The notes under the pieces were generated by a model. It was not told where the DNA came from. It did not search any database and saw nothing but the letters and a program-made list of their open reading frames with translations. Shown here piece after piece: positions 18,428-27,351 of a stretch of DNA of 64,000 nt. The translations under genes were made by a program, and so were the position numbers. Every line of letters starts with the position of its first letter. Within the stretch, counting starts at the first letter, position 1. The stretch is from positions 124,001 through 188,000 of the forward strand of contig NZ_BMHH01000008.1 in assembly GCF_014640615.1 (NCBI RefSeq). The letters are read 5' to 3'. This DNA is from Paramesorhizobium endophyticum. Its GTDB lineage: Bacteria > Pseudomonadota > Alphaproteobacteria > Rhizobiales > Rhizobiaceae.

Positions 18428-19975
18428 ATGGAGCAGGGACAAAGAAAGCCGTTTTCAGGCGCGGTCAGCATTTTTCACGGCCGCTGGATGCCGGAAGACG
18501 CCATCCCTGTCGGCTATGCGGCCCTCATCGATGCCTTTGAATTACCCGTGCCCGTGCCAATCACCCTGTCCGCGATCGGTCCACGCCACAAAGTCTATCA
18601 GGCTGAGAGCTGGAACATTTATACCCCACGCCACCAGCCGGACAATGACCTTGCCGGACACCTGACCTTCGCGCTGCGCTATGAAGGGCTAGATCTTGCG
18701 GTTCTGAAAGCCCTGTTTCGGGAAACAGGTCCTGTACCGATCACCAACCTGGTGCGCGCGGCGCCTACTGGCGCCTATGCGCGGCGGCTGTGGTTTCTCT
18801 ACGAATGGCTGCTCGATACACGGCTCGATCTGCCCGACGCGACACAGGGCACCTATGCCCTTGTCGTCGATCCCAAGCGGCAATTCGCGGTGGGCGGAAC
18901 GAGTTCGACAAGACATCGGGTGAAGAACAATTTGCCCGGCACGCCAGCCTTCTGCCCGATGATCTTCCGTACGCCCGCACTCGAAGCGTTCGTTGCGCGC
19001 GGACTTGGCGATGAAGCGCAGCAGTTGATCGCCGAAGTGCCGGCGGACTTGCTTGCACGCACCGCTGCATTCCTGCTGCTCAAGGATTCACGCTCGAGCT
19101 TCCAGATCGAGGGAGAAGATCCGCCGCAAGATCGCATCCAGCGCTGGGGCCAGGTGATCGGTGAAGCCGGCCGCCGGCCGATAGACCGCGCCGAACTGGA
19201 GCGGCTGCAGCGCATTGTCATCGGCGACGCGCGCTTCGTCCATCTCGGCCTGCGCGTCGAGGGCGGCTTCATCGGCGAGCATGATCGCGTGACGGGCGCA
19301 CCGATCCCGGATCATGTCAGCGCCCGACATGAAGATCTACCCTCGCTGATCGACGGCCTGACCTCTTTCGACAACGGCGCGGCACAGCGCCTCGATCCTG
19401 TTCTCGCTGCCGCGGCTCTCGCCTTCGGCTTCGTCTACATCCACCCTTTCGAGGACGGAAACGGTCGACTGCACCGCTATCTGATCCATCATGTTCTCGC
19501 CGAGCGCGGGTTCAACCCTCCCGGTCTCGTCTTTCCGGTCTCGTCCGTCATCCTGGACCGCATCGATGCCTATCGAACCGTATTGGAAAGCTACTCACGC
19601 CGCCTTTTGCCGCTGGTTCGTTGGCAATCAACGGATCGTGGCAATGTCGCGGTGCTGAATGACACCGCAGACTTCTACCGCTACTTCGACGCAACGCCGC
19701 ACGCCGAATTCCTGTTCGAATGCGTAGCCCGAACGATCGATGTGGATCTGCCGGCCGAGACGGCATTCCTACGCATCTATGACGCGTTCAAGATCGAAGT
19801 GCAGCAAATGATCGACATGCCCGATCGCTCGCTGGACCTCTTGTTCCGCTTCCTACGCCAGAACGAAGGGCGACTGTCAAAGCGGGCTCGCGACAAGGAG
19901 TTTTCGGCGCTCAGCGACGCAGAGGCCGCTCGGATTGAGACAATTTACGCCGAAATCCGGCGAGACGCAGGGTGA
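18428..19975 (+). CDS. Fic-domain protein (putative AMPylase), class with internal inhibitory helix
   Basis: 515 residues. The Fic active-site motif HPFEDGNGRLHR begins at H339. The inhibitory-helix motif SxxxEGE appears as SSFQIEGE at about 223-230, so the enzyme should be self-inhibited with Glu228 blocking the gamma-phosphate site. Fic proteins usually transfer AMP to a Ser/Thr/Tyr of a target protein. The N-terminal ~200 residues are family-specific and the C-terminal ~120 residues are helical. A second Fic gene of another subclass follows 325 bp downstream, and an antitoxin gene lies divergently upstream, giving a defence- or toxin-like neighbourhood. The target is unknown. Confidence 0.9.
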   Translation: MEQGQRKPFSGAVSIFHGRWMPEDAIPVGYAALIDAFELPVPVPITLSAIGPRHKVYQAESWNIYTPRHQPDNDLAGHLTFALRYEGLDLAVLKALFRETGPVPITNLVRAAPTGAYARRLWFLYEWLLDTRLDLPDATQGTYALVVDPKRQFAVGGTSSTRHRVKNNLPGTPAFCPMIFRTPALEAFVARGLGDEAQQLIAEVPADLLARTAAFLLLKDSRSSFQIEGEDPPQDRIQRWGQVIGEAGRRPIDRAELERLQRIVIGDARFVHLGLRVEGGFIGEHDRVTGAPIPDHVSARHEDLPSLIDGLTSFDNGAAQRLDPVLAAAALAFGFVYIHPFEDGNGRLHRYLIHHVLAERGFNPPGLVFPVSSVILDRIDAYRTVLESYSRRLLPLVRWQSTDRGNVAVLNDTADFYRYFDATPHAEFLFECVARTIDVDLPAETAFLRIYDAFKIEVQQMIDMPDRSLDLLFRFLRQNEGRLSKRARDKEFSALSDAEAARIETIYAEIRRDAG

Positions 19976-20243
19976 CGCCATGTCATCCACCACGTTTGCA
20001 GGCGGCGGCCGTTGAAGCTGAAACACTGATCTTTCAGGAGACAGTAACGTCGGACAAGCTGCATTGGAGACGTTTACAAGCGATCATTTATCACCATATT
20101 CTGCATTTGGAAAAAGTGTTGATGGTAGGCTTTTGTCTCAAAAGCCCTGGCCATTTGTCACAGTGGACTGCACTGACGGGACAAAGCTGTCTTCAGGAGG
20201 AACGGCTTTCCGACAAGCGGACCCGGCATGAGGAATAGTTATA
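19976..20243 (+). other. Gap between the two Fic genes
   Basis: About 270 bp without a recognised gene, followed by the promoter of the second Fic gene. A frame of 88 codons overlaps it but shows no family resemblance. Confidence 0.4.
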
Positions 20244-20273
20244 TTGCTATCACTCGCGATTTCGACATATAAT
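20244..20273 (+). promoter_or_regulatory. Sigma-70-type promoter of the second Fic gene
   Basis: TTGCTA (20244-20249), an 18-bp spacer, and a perfect TATAAT (20268-20273). AAGGAG follows at about 20285, and the ATG is at 20301. This promoter is unusually close to consensus for the window. Confidence 0.65.
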
Positions 20274-20300
20274 GAGTTATAAAAAGGAGTTCTATAGCTC

Positions 20301-21419
20301 ATGCAATGGAACTGGACGCAGGAAGGTTGGCCCCATTTCACCTATGATGCCGCGCAGTTCGAACCATTGGAGAGGCGATTTCTCCTGGCTTCGGGCGAAG
20401 TGATCGGAACTGTCCGTCACATCGGCGACGCAGACCGAAGTTTACTGCGGATCGAGCTTCTAAGCGACGAGGCTGTGAAAACCTCGCAGATCGAGGGCGA
20501 AATGCTCGACCGCCTGAGCGTGCAATCCTCCCTGCGCCGGCAATTCAGCCTCGAAGCGGACAACCGGCCGGTAAAGCCGCAAGAGCGCGGCATCGCGGAA
20601 ATGATGGCCGATGTCTATGAAAGTTGGTCCAACATGCTCGACCACGCGACCCTGTTTCGCTGGCACGGCATGCTGATGACGGAAAACCACCATCTCGGCA
20701 CGATTGGCGGCTACCGGACGCATGCGGACGCCATGCAGATTGTATCCGGCCGTGTTGACAAGCCCGTCGTTCATTTCGAAGCGCCGCCCTCAAATCAGGT
20801 TCCAGCCGAGATGGACGCCTATATCGACTGGTTCAACGAATCGGCGCCCGAAGGGAAAAGTCCCCTCCCCGCGCTGACCCGCGCCGGAATAGGCCATTTA
20901 TATTTCGAAAGTATCCATCCCTTCGAGGATGGAAACGGCAGGCTTGGCCGGGCCCTCGCGGAGAAATCTCTCGCGCAGAACATCGGACAGCCGAGCCTGA
21001 TCGCTCTCGCCTACACGATCGAGCGGCATCGCAAGGCTTATTACGAACAGCTCGAGCGTAATCAGCGAACGCTCGACATCACGCAATGGCTGGTCTTTTT
21101 TGCGCAAACCGTTGTGGAGGCGCAGCAGACGACACTGGCGCGCGTGGCCTTTTATATCGCCAAGGCGCAATTCTATGACCGCTTCCGCGGAAAATTCAAT
21201 GAACGCCAGGAGAAGGTCATCGCACGCCTGTTTCGGGAGGGCCCAGTGGGTTTCAAGGGCGGGTTAAGCGCGGAAAATTATCTTGCCATCACGCAGACCT
21301 CGCGCGCCACGGCGACGCGCGATCTCCATGATCTTGTGGAAAAAGGCGCGCTGACACGCACCGGCGAGCGCCGCCACACACGCTATGCGCTCAATCTTCG
21401 GGAGTTTCAGCAACTGTGA
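20301..21419 (+). CDS. Fic-domain protein with N-terminal DUF4172 and C-terminal winged helix
   Basis: 372 residues. The N-terminus (WNWTQEGWPHF, FLLASGEVIGTVRHI) is the DUF4172 type. The inhibitory motif TSQIEGE is at T61-E67, and the Fic motif HPFEDGNGRLGR begins at H206. The last ~80 residues (LSAENYLAITQTSRATATRD then LHDLVEKGALTRTGERRHTR) form a winged-helix-like domain, so it may bind DNA and sense or regulate its own promoter. The length matches typical single-chain Fic proteins. It has its own strong promoter, separate from the first Fic gene. Confidence 0.92.
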   Translation: MQWNWTQEGWPHFTYDAAQFEPLERRFLLASGEVIGTVRHIGDADRSLLRIELLSDEAVKTSQIEGEMLDRLSVQSSLRRQFSLEADNRPVKPQERGIAEMMADVYESWSNMLDHATLFRWHGMLMTENHHLGTIGGYRTHADAMQIVSGRVDKPVVHFEAPPSNQVPAEMDAYIDWFNESAPEGKSPLPALTRAGIGHLYFESIHPFEDGNGRLGRALAEKSLAQNIGQPSLIALAYTIERHRKAYYEQLERNQRTLDITQWLVFFAQTVVEAQQTTLARVAFYIAKAQFYDRFRGKFNERQEKVIARLFREGPVGFKGGLSAENYLAITQTSRATATRDLHDLVEKGALTRTGERRHTRYALNLREFQQL

Positions 21420-21460
21420 GCCAAACAGAGCGAACAGATATGTCGACGTTTAGCGGTTCT

Positions 21461-21498
21461 AGCGACACATTATTTATTCGTGTTGCCGGCAGCGACAC
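21461..21498 (+). promoter_or_regulatory. Candidate recombination site upstream of serine recombinase
   Basis: AGCGACAC occurs at 21461-21468 and 21491-21498, with an inverted GTGTTGC at 21480-21486 between them. This resembles subsites of a resolvase res site just before the recombinase gene. The same box occurs at 16113-16120. Confidence 0.4.
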
Positions 21499-21530
21499 GT
21501 TGCAGCTCGAATTCTTCAAAGGCAAATGAG

Positions 21531-22451
21531 ATGAGCAACCGAAGTGGCAAACTCATCGGCTATGCGCGCGTCTCGACGGACGAGCAGGAGACCGAGGCGC
21601 AGGAGATGGAACTGCGCTCGACCGGCTGCGATATTGTCGTTCAGGAGCACGGTTCCGGCGCATCGCGCGCGCGGCCTGCGCTTGCAACGCTCATCCGCGA
21701 GATTGGCAAGGGCGACACGCTGGTCGTTGTGCGGCTCGATCGTCTGGCGCGCTCGGTCAGCCATCTGCTTGAGGTGATCGAAGATCTGACGGCGAAAGGC
21801 GCGCATTTTCGGTCGATTTATGATCCGATCGACACCTCGACGCCACAAGGGATGTTCTCACTGCAGGTCCTGGGCGCCGTCGCGCAGCTCGAGCGCGCTC
21901 TGATCTCCGAGCGAACCAAGGCGGGGATCAAAGCAGCAAAGGCGAAAGGCAGGCTGCCGGGCAACCCCGGCATTCGCGAAAAGCGGCCTGACATGCTGGC
22001 GAAGATGACTGCTGCGCAGAAGGCGGCTTATGGCGACCGCGTGCGAACGAGCGCCAACCAATGGCTACCGACGGTTCGCCGGATGCGCCCGGACCACAGC
22101 TGGGACGATATCGCGCGTGTGCTGAAGCAGCGCGGGCTGGATTGGACGCCGGAGCGTCTGCGCCGCGCGGTGAAATGGCTGGTCGCTGAAGGCATGGCGG
22201 ATCCAGTTTTGCTGAAGAAGTCCCGTCCCCGTCCGCCCGAGGACCGCCTGATGACGCTGGTAGCCAGCATACACGCGTCGAACCCCAAACTTACCCTGCG
22301 CCAGATCGGGGCCCAACTCGAAAAGCTCCACGAGCGCACTCCGCGCGGCGGATCGAAATGGTCGCCCTCATCGGTAAAGAACCTCCTCGACCGTGCGCGC
22401 CGGATAGGATTGGTCGGCAGCGACGACGATCAGGACGCCAGTGCTGCATAA
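21531..22451 (+). CDS. Serine recombinase (resolvase/invertase family)
   Basis: 306 residues from the ATG at 21531. The N-terminal catalytic domain shows LIGYARVSTDEQ with the nucleophile Ser, RLDRLARS, and AQLERALISERTKAGIKAAK. The C-terminal half (about 165-306) is longer than in 185-residue Tn3 resolvases and contains two HTH-like stretches (WDDIARVLKQRGLDWTPERL and PKLTLRQIGAQLEKLHER). It would resolve cointegrates or invert DNA at the boxes upstream. No companion transposase is present nearby apart from Tn3 scraps 10 kb away. Confidence 0.9.
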   Translation: MSNRSGKLIGYARVSTDEQETEAQEMELRSTGCDIVVQEHGSGASRARPALATLIREIGKGDTLVVVRLDRLARSVSHLLEVIEDLTAKGAHFRSIYDPIDTSTPQGMFSLQVLGAVAQLERALISERTKAGIKAAKAKGRLPGNPGIREKRPDMLAKMTAAQKAAYGDRVRTSANQWLPTVRRMRPDHSWDDIARVLKQRGLDWTPERLRRAVKWLVAEGMADPVLLKKSRPRPPEDRLMTLVASIHASNPKLTLRQIGAQLEKLHERTPRGGSKWSPSSVKNLLDRARRIGLVGSDDDQDASAA

Positions 22452-22528
22452 TAGTGGGCGATGTGTTTAAATGCAGGATGGGCTGGCTCCGCAAATTCCG
22501 CCGCACCAGCATCAATCAGGATTCAGGC

Positions 22529-23440
22529 ATGAGCACCTCGCCTTCGTTTCTTAGCTTACCTGATCGTCTCACCGACGGCGTCAAGCCGCGCGCGGTGATC
22601 TTCGGCGCCGGCCACGGCAGCACCTATCTGGGGAAGGACAGCAGCGGCCATGCCTTGGCTGCCGGTGCTATCCGCCGCGCGAGCCAGGAAGATGCCGGGC
22701 TAGTTTCGCATTGGGACTTCGACCTCGGCAGCCCGTTGTTCGACGGCCAGCCGGTGTGCTGCGTCGATGCCGGTAATATCCCAACCACCATGCATGACAA
22801 TGCCGGCAACCGCGCACGGATCGAGGAAAAGACACGCGATATCCTGGCATTGCCTGCCGTGCCGGTTCTGCTTGGCGGCGACGATTCCGTTGTCATTCCC
22901 TTTCTCGCCGGTTTTGCGGGTCATGGGCCAGTCTGGATCCTGCAGATCGATGCGCATATCGATTGGCGCGATGAGGTTCATGGTGAGCCCTACGGCTATT
23001 CGAGCCCGATGCGGCGCGCGAGCGAAATGCCGCATGTGGCGGGTATCGTGCAGGTTGGCCTTCGCGGCGTCGGCAGCGCCCGCCCCGCCGAGATCGAAGC
23101 AGCGCGACAATATGGCAGCCGCTTCGTAACCGCCCGCGAGGTTCATGCCCACGGCTTCGACGCCGCGCTCCGGCATATTCCGGAAGGCGCCAAGGTTATC
23201 GTCACTCTCGACTGCGATGGCCTTGATCCCAGCATCATGCCGGGCGTCGCGGCCCGGACACCCGGAGGCCTCACCTATACGCAGGTCATCGACCTGATCG
23301 CCGGTCTCGGCAAGCGGGCGAGGATCGTGGGTTTCGACCTTGTCGAGCTCTATCCTCCCGCCGATCTTGACGGCTTGTCCGCGCTGACCGCTTCGCGCCT
23401 GCTCGTCAACGCGATCGCCGCCATTGTCCGGCAGGCTTGA
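22529..23440 (+). CDS. Arginase/agmatinase-family ureohydrolase
   Basis: 303 residues from the ATG at 22529 (MSTSPSFLSLPDRLTDGVKP). Mn-binding motifs are VLLGGDDSVVIP, IDAHIDWRD and TLDCDGLDPSIMPG. The first motif has Asp where agmatinases usually have His (GGDHS); a GGDDS variant also occurs in some proteobacterial homologues, so it need not be inactive. The expected reaction is hydrolysis of agmatine or a guanidino acid to urea. It lies between a recombinase and repC and is the only metabolic gene in that stretch, probably accessory cargo. Confidence 0.85.
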   Translation: MSTSPSFLSLPDRLTDGVKPRAVIFGAGHGSTYLGKDSSGHALAAGAIRRASQEDAGLVSHWDFDLGSPLFDGQPVCCVDAGNIPTTMHDNAGNRARIEEKTRDILALPAVPVLLGGDDSVVIPFLAGFAGHGPVWILQIDAHIDWRDEVHGEPYGYSSPMRRASEMPHVAGIVQVGLRGVGSARPAEIEAARQYGSRFVTAREVHAHGFDAALRHIPEGAKVIVTLDCDGLDPSIMPGVAARTPGGLTYTQVIDLIAGLGKRARIVGFDLVELYPPADLDGLSALTASRLLVNAIAAIVRQA

Positions 23441-23469
23441 AACCTGGGATGCTATCTGGCCTTCACCAA

Positions 23470-24786
23470 TCACGCTCCCGGTTTCCTCAAGCTTTTGAGC
23501 AGCGCCTCGGAAATCTGCAGTCGGTCGCCCTCCTCCCCCCTTGCGGCCGGCGATTTTCCGCCTGACGTCTCCGCGCCTTTCCGCCCGTCAAGCTTGGCGC
23601 GCAGCAGGGCCATGATCATCGGCCAGGTGGAGAATTTACCGTCTTTCGCGCGCTCCGTCAGGCTTCGAAGATAGCCGCCGGCATTGCCGATCTGATCCGA
23701 TCGCTCGAAAATCGCCGCCAGCGTGATCGCCGCCTGCTGCGCGCCCATCACGTCGCGGGCCTCGCTCCAGGCGCTCGGGCTGATCCCCAGCATCGGCCGG
23801 GCTTTTTCCGCCGCAGCCAGAAATTCGCGCCAATGCCGGATCGCCCCGCCGTTGGCAAGTTGGCCCAGGCCGGGGCAGGCGTCCAGCACGATCCCCAAAG
23901 GCAATTCCCGTTTGGGCAGGGTACGAACGTTGTCGCTATCCGCAACGCTGCTGCCCGCTTCTTGTTTTATTCCTGAGCCAAATTCAGATTCAGAATAAGA
24001 GTCTGGTTTTGAATTCTGTATGTGGCGACCGGAATGGGACTCATTGCCGTCCTGATTTTGAGAATTCACGAAGGATTCCAATATGTCACGGATTTCCTGC
24101 CAGAGCAGATTCAACTCCTCACAGACCGCATCGATCACCTGTCGCGGCGCACTGCGCGGAAGCTTCGCAAGGATCTCCCGATAGACAAGCTGCATTTTGC
24201 CCCATGGCCCCGGCACGCCCTCCTCGAGGCCCGTGTCGATCATCTTGACGACGTCGCGGCGAACGAGCGTCAGTCGCTCCTTGGCAACCCGGAAAGCCTT
24301 CTTCTCGGCCTGTACCGCTTCGGCTAGCTCCCTGAACTCTGCGGCGCGGGCGACGAGCGGCGACAGGTCGAAGCCATAGGCCTGCTCGATCTCCCCTCCC
24401 CTACCCTTTCGGGCGAAGCGCTTGCCGTTCGGGCTGTCGCGCCGGATGATGAGCCCGCAATCGACGAGCACGGCCAGATGCCGTCGCAGCGTCGTCGCAG
24501 GCATGCCGTTAGCGCGCGCGCTCAATTGCTCGTTCGACGGCCAGACCACGAGTTCGCTGTTCCCCGCCAGCGCCGTCTCAGGATGGAACGACAACAGGGC
24601 GTTGAGGATCGCCAGGGCACGATCGGTCGCGCCGAGCAGGTCCTTGGCCTCGCGGATATGCTGGAAGACATGCCATTTCTGGACGGTAGCGTCCTCGGGC
24701 ATCTCCCGCGCCGCTTTCTGGCTCGAAATCTGGCCAAGCGACACCCTTCGCCGCCCGAAGGGCGTCGTTGATACATGCGTCTGCAT
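23470..24786 (-). CDS. repC: Replication initiator RepC of a repABC replicon
   Basis: 438 residues. The N-terminal winged-helix region (VSTTPFGRRRVSLGQISSQK, HVFQHIREAKDLLGATDRAL, LAGNSELVVWPSNEQLSARA) and the C-terminal domain (GGYLRSLTERAKDGKFSTWP then MIMALLRAKL) are characteristic. RepC binds the origin inside its own coding region; an AT-richer stretch of the gene around 23940-24080 is the likely oriV. It is separated from repB by a 162-bp leader with the antisense RNA. Confidence 0.95.
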   Translation of the reverse strand: MQTHVSTTPFGRRRVSLGQISSQKAAREMPEDATVQKWHVFQHIREAKDLLGATDRALAILNALLSFHPETALAGNSELVVWPSNEQLSARANGMPATTLRRHLAVLVDCGLIIRRDSPNGKRFARKGRGGEIEQAYGFDLSPLVARAAEFRELAEAVQAEKKAFRVAKERLTLVRRDVVKMIDTGLEEGVPGPWGKMQLVYREILAKLPRSAPRQVIDAVCEELNLLWQEIRDILESFVNSQNQDGNESHSGRHIQNSKPDSYSESEFGSGIKQEAGSSVADSDNVRTLPKRELPLGIVLDACPGLGQLANGGAIRHWREFLAAAEKARPMLGISPSAWSEARDVMGAQQAAITLAAIFERSDQIGNAGGYLRSLTERAKDGKFSTWPMIMALLRAKLDGRKGAETSGGKSPAARGEEGDRLQISEALLKSLRKPGA

Positions 24787-24853
24787 TTTCCTTCACCTAT
24801 CAAAAGGCAAAAGAAATCCGCTCACCAAAACGGCGCTCAAGTCACAAGGACTC

Positions 24854-24943
24854 TTGACAGTGATTCGTGGAAATGCGATTCTCAGGGTGCGAAACATGAG
24901 GAAGGCTTCCACGACGCTCGTCGTCCGGGGGCCTTTTTCTTTT
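24854..24943 (+). ncRNA. Counter-transcribed antisense RNA (ctRNA/incA) between repB and repC
   Basis: On the strand opposite to repABC lies TTGACA (24854-24859), a 17-bp spacer and GATTCT (24877-24882), so transcription should start near 24889. It ends in a strong hairpin (AGGCTTCCACGACG... pairing with CGTCGT...GGGGGCCT) followed by TTTTTCTTTT (about 24903-24943). The RNA would be about 50-55 nt. In all studied repABC plasmids such an RNA represses repC and sets copy number and incompatibility. Confidence 0.8.
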
Positions 24944-24948
24944 GCGGC

Positions 24949-25968
24949 TTAGTCTCCTGGTTTCTGATTTATGTTATGCTCAGCGTGCTTCTGCATGAAC
25001 TGATCGTGCAGCTTTTCTATTTGTTCAGCAACGAAATCAACAAACTCACTTGGTACCGACTTGTTGAAAGTGAGTTTCGAAGTGGATTTCCCATGCTGTA
25101 TCTGACCAAGCACGAGACCGTGCGAGATCAAATTAGTGGCGGATGAAGACGTCACAGCCGATGACTCAGTGTGGGCAAGTGCATTGAAAACGGCAGCGAA
25201 CTTGGCTTCACTTGATGCGACAGCGATAGAGCCTTGTTCCAACACGACGAGAGCCTTTTTCAAAGGATCTTTATGGGTAGACCAACGCTCCTCAAAATCG
25301 ATCCATTTTCGTCGCCCAATCTCAGGCGCGGGGCCAATTTTAAGAAGAATATCGCGTGGTATCGCCGCCGCTAGCCGGATCATTTCAGAAATATGGGACT
25401 TTCCAGTGCGTAGAGATTTACAGATTACGTCTCTGCTGTACCCAGCCATCTCCTGCGAGTGAGCAAATAGGCTGCGCTCGATATAGGATAAATCGTTGCG
25501 GTTGCTGTTTTCTTCGCCCTGAAAGATGACAGCATCTTCGTCGCTCAGTTCCCGAACGATCGCTTTGAACTTGATGCCAAGAAGCTTTGCGACCGCAAGC
25601 CTTCGGCGACCAAAAACCACTTGGAAGCGCGTGGATGCGCCCAACATCGGACGAACTAAACCGGGGGTGCTTTGCCCATGCTCTCGCATGGACTGAATCA
25701 GATCTGCGAGGTTGCTTTCATCGTAAGCTGACGAAAAGCGATCAGGTATGGCTGAAGCTAATACCTCGTTTGGTTCAATCTCAATAATTTGGCCGCCGTC
25801 CTTGAGCAGCTTCTCTGCAAGCTCGCTACGTTCTTGGATTTGACGAACGCCGGCTGCAACCTTCAATAGATGCGGCGAAGTGGAGCGTTGCACTTCTCCC
25901 TTATCAGCCGAATGCTCTAATTGGCCGAGAACATTCGCAAACAGACCTTTCGAATCCTTCCTGCTCAT
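24949..25968 (-). CDS. repB: Partition protein RepB (ParB family)
   Basis: 339 residues. The start ATG at 25968 overlaps the repA stop (ATGA), with GGGGGAG upstream; an earlier Met at 25980 is less likely. The N-terminal MSRKDSKGLFANVL is typical. The ParB/Srx domain includes LADLIQSMREHGQSTPGLVR and RFQVVFGRRRLAVAKLLGIK, with EENSNRNDLSYIERSLFAHS leading into the HTH. RepB binds parS sites; likely ones are at 29569, 30272 and 30355. Confidence 0.95.
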   Translation of the reverse strand: MSRKDSKGLFANVLGQLEHSADKGEVQRSTSPHLLKVAAGVRQIQERSELAEKLLKDGGQIIEIEPNEVLASAIPDRFSSAYDESNLADLIQSMREHGQSTPGLVRPMLGASTRFQVVFGRRRLAVAKLLGIKFKAIVRELSDEDAVIFQGEENSNRNDLSYIERSLFAHSQEMAGYSRDVICKSLRTGKSHISEMIRLAAAIPRDILLKIGPAPEIGRRKWIDFEERWSTHKDPLKKALVVLEQGSIAVASSEAKFAAVFNALAHTESSAVTSSSATNLISHGLVLGQIQHGKSTSKLTFNKSVPSEFVDFVAEQIEKLHDQFMQKHAEHNINQKPGD

Positions 25969-27140
25969 GCTCTCCCCCATGCTTTCCAGAAGAGGGCCTC
26001 GAGTTCGGCGTTCGCGGCATTGATCGACTCGATTGCGCGATCATAGGTCTTTGGCGCCGAGAACCGAGCGCGCTGAACTTCATAAAGGCTTTGCTTCCAT
26101 GTTAGAGCGTCTGCCACCGCTGTCGATTTGATGACTGAATTGAGCAGCAAGTCGTCGCCGAATACTTGCCGCATAAGTGCTGCCATATTCGCTTGCGGAT
26201 GATCATTCGGCTCAAATTTGGTGATCAGAAATTTGGCAAAATCCCATTGCGTCGTCGGTCCTATTTCATTCAATATCTGCATATATGAGGCGGCCAATTC
26301 TAGGAATTTCGCCGTTGAATCCACGTCAAGCATATGGGCCGGTACAGGGATGACGACGCCTGTCGCAGCTGTAAGCGAGGAAAGTGTCAAGAAGTTCAAC
26401 GACGGCGCGGAGTCCATAAGGATGAAATCGTAATCATCGATGACCTGCTCCAACGCTTGAGATACACGGAGCAGGAACTCCGTTCCACCGGCCCGGCGCA
26501 TTTCAAGAGCGACGGCCGTTTCAAATTCTGTTAGTTCTAGGCCTGCGCAAATGACATCAAAGCCAATGATATGCGTGTTATGGACGATATTTTTCGTCGG
26601 CACCGGATTTTCAAACCGGATTGCAGAGTAAAGAGTGTCGCCGCCACGATAGTCAAATTCAGGCAGACTGCCATGGAGGGCGGTAAGCGATGCTTGAGGA
26701 TCGAGGTCAACCGCCAGAACACGGTACCCCCTGAGCGCCAGGTAATGTCCGAGATGAATCGTGGTAGACGTTTTGCTCGAGCCGCCCTTGAAATTTGTAA
26801 TGGCAATCACCTGGCATTGTTCAGTTCCGGTGCGTCTTGGGTTCATCCATTTCTTGCGGCCATTCTCGGCAAGCGCCATGCGCAGTTCGAGGACTTGCTC
26901 AAGTGTATAAAGACGCCTTCCATTGACGATTTCCGGCGCCGAGCTTGGCTCTTTTGCCGTGACTTGGCGAATGTAAGCTTCAGTCACATCGAGCAAAGCG
27001 GCGACTTCGGTCGAAGTAAACTTTCTCATCGTCCGGCGCGCATCGGGAGGAAACTGCGCCATACTTAGATTGTTCAACGCCAATTCGAGCTTGCTGGAGA
27101 AATTCTCCATGAAGGCTAGGCTGCTGAGATGTCGCGTCAT
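25965..27140 (-). CDS. repA: Partition ATPase RepA (ParA family)
   Basis: 391 residues from the ATG at 27140 (MTRHLSSLAFMENF), which follows AAGGATTCTTTTT. An upstream in-frame Met at 27209 would place the leader operators inside the gene and is rejected. An N-terminal HTH (FTSTEVAALLDVTEAYIRQV) is followed by the deviant Walker A FKGGSSKTST, Walker A' VLAVDLDPQASLT and FILMDSAPSLN. RepA drives plasmid segregation and represses the repABC operon with RepB. Confidence 0.95.
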   Translation of the reverse strand: MTRHLSSLAFMENFSSKLELALNNLSMAQFPPDARRTMRKFTSTEVAALLDVTEAYIRQVTAKEPSSAPEIVNGRRLYTLEQVLELRMALAENGRKKWMNPRRTGTEQCQVIAITNFKGGSSKTSTTIHLGHYLALRGYRVLAVDLDPQASLTALHGSLPEFDYRGGDTLYSAIRFENPVPTKNIVHNTHIIGFDVICAGLELTEFETAVALEMRRAGGTEFLLRVSQALEQVIDDYDFILMDSAPSLNFLTLSSLTAATGVVIPVPAHMLDVDSTAKFLELAASYMQILNEIGPTTQWDFAKFLITKFEPNDHPQANMAALMRQVFGDDLLLNSVIKSTAVADALTWKQSLYEVQRARFSAPKTYDRAIESINAANAELEALFWKAWGRA

Positions 27141-27171
27141 AAAAAGAATCCTTGGTGGTCGCTCGCTTGAA

Positions 27172-27203
27172 TTAACCGATATTGTGGTTAACGATCCGTT
27201 AAC
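27172..27203 (-). promoter_or_regulatory. repA leader operators (inverted repeats)
   Basis: TTAACC (27172-27177) faces GGTTAA (27186-27191), and GTTAACGATCCGTTAAC (27187-27203) is a 17-bp palindrome. Both lie 30-65 bp before the repA start, where RepA autorepression sites are found in repABC plasmids. Confidence 0.55.
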
Positions 27204-27351
27204 AACCACGTAACTACTCCGAAATCCGAAATTTCGAAATTTTTCCGCAACTAAATGCCTAATCCGATTCGGCCTGGGGCATCAATTGCAAGTGTGGATT
27301 AGTTTAACCAGGAGGGGGGGACAGGATCGCCAAGGTATTTGGCTGCTCGGT

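Noticed and set aside
24949-27140. Conjugation or oriT functions near repABC
   Set aside because: No tra, trb or relaxase gene is visible in the window.
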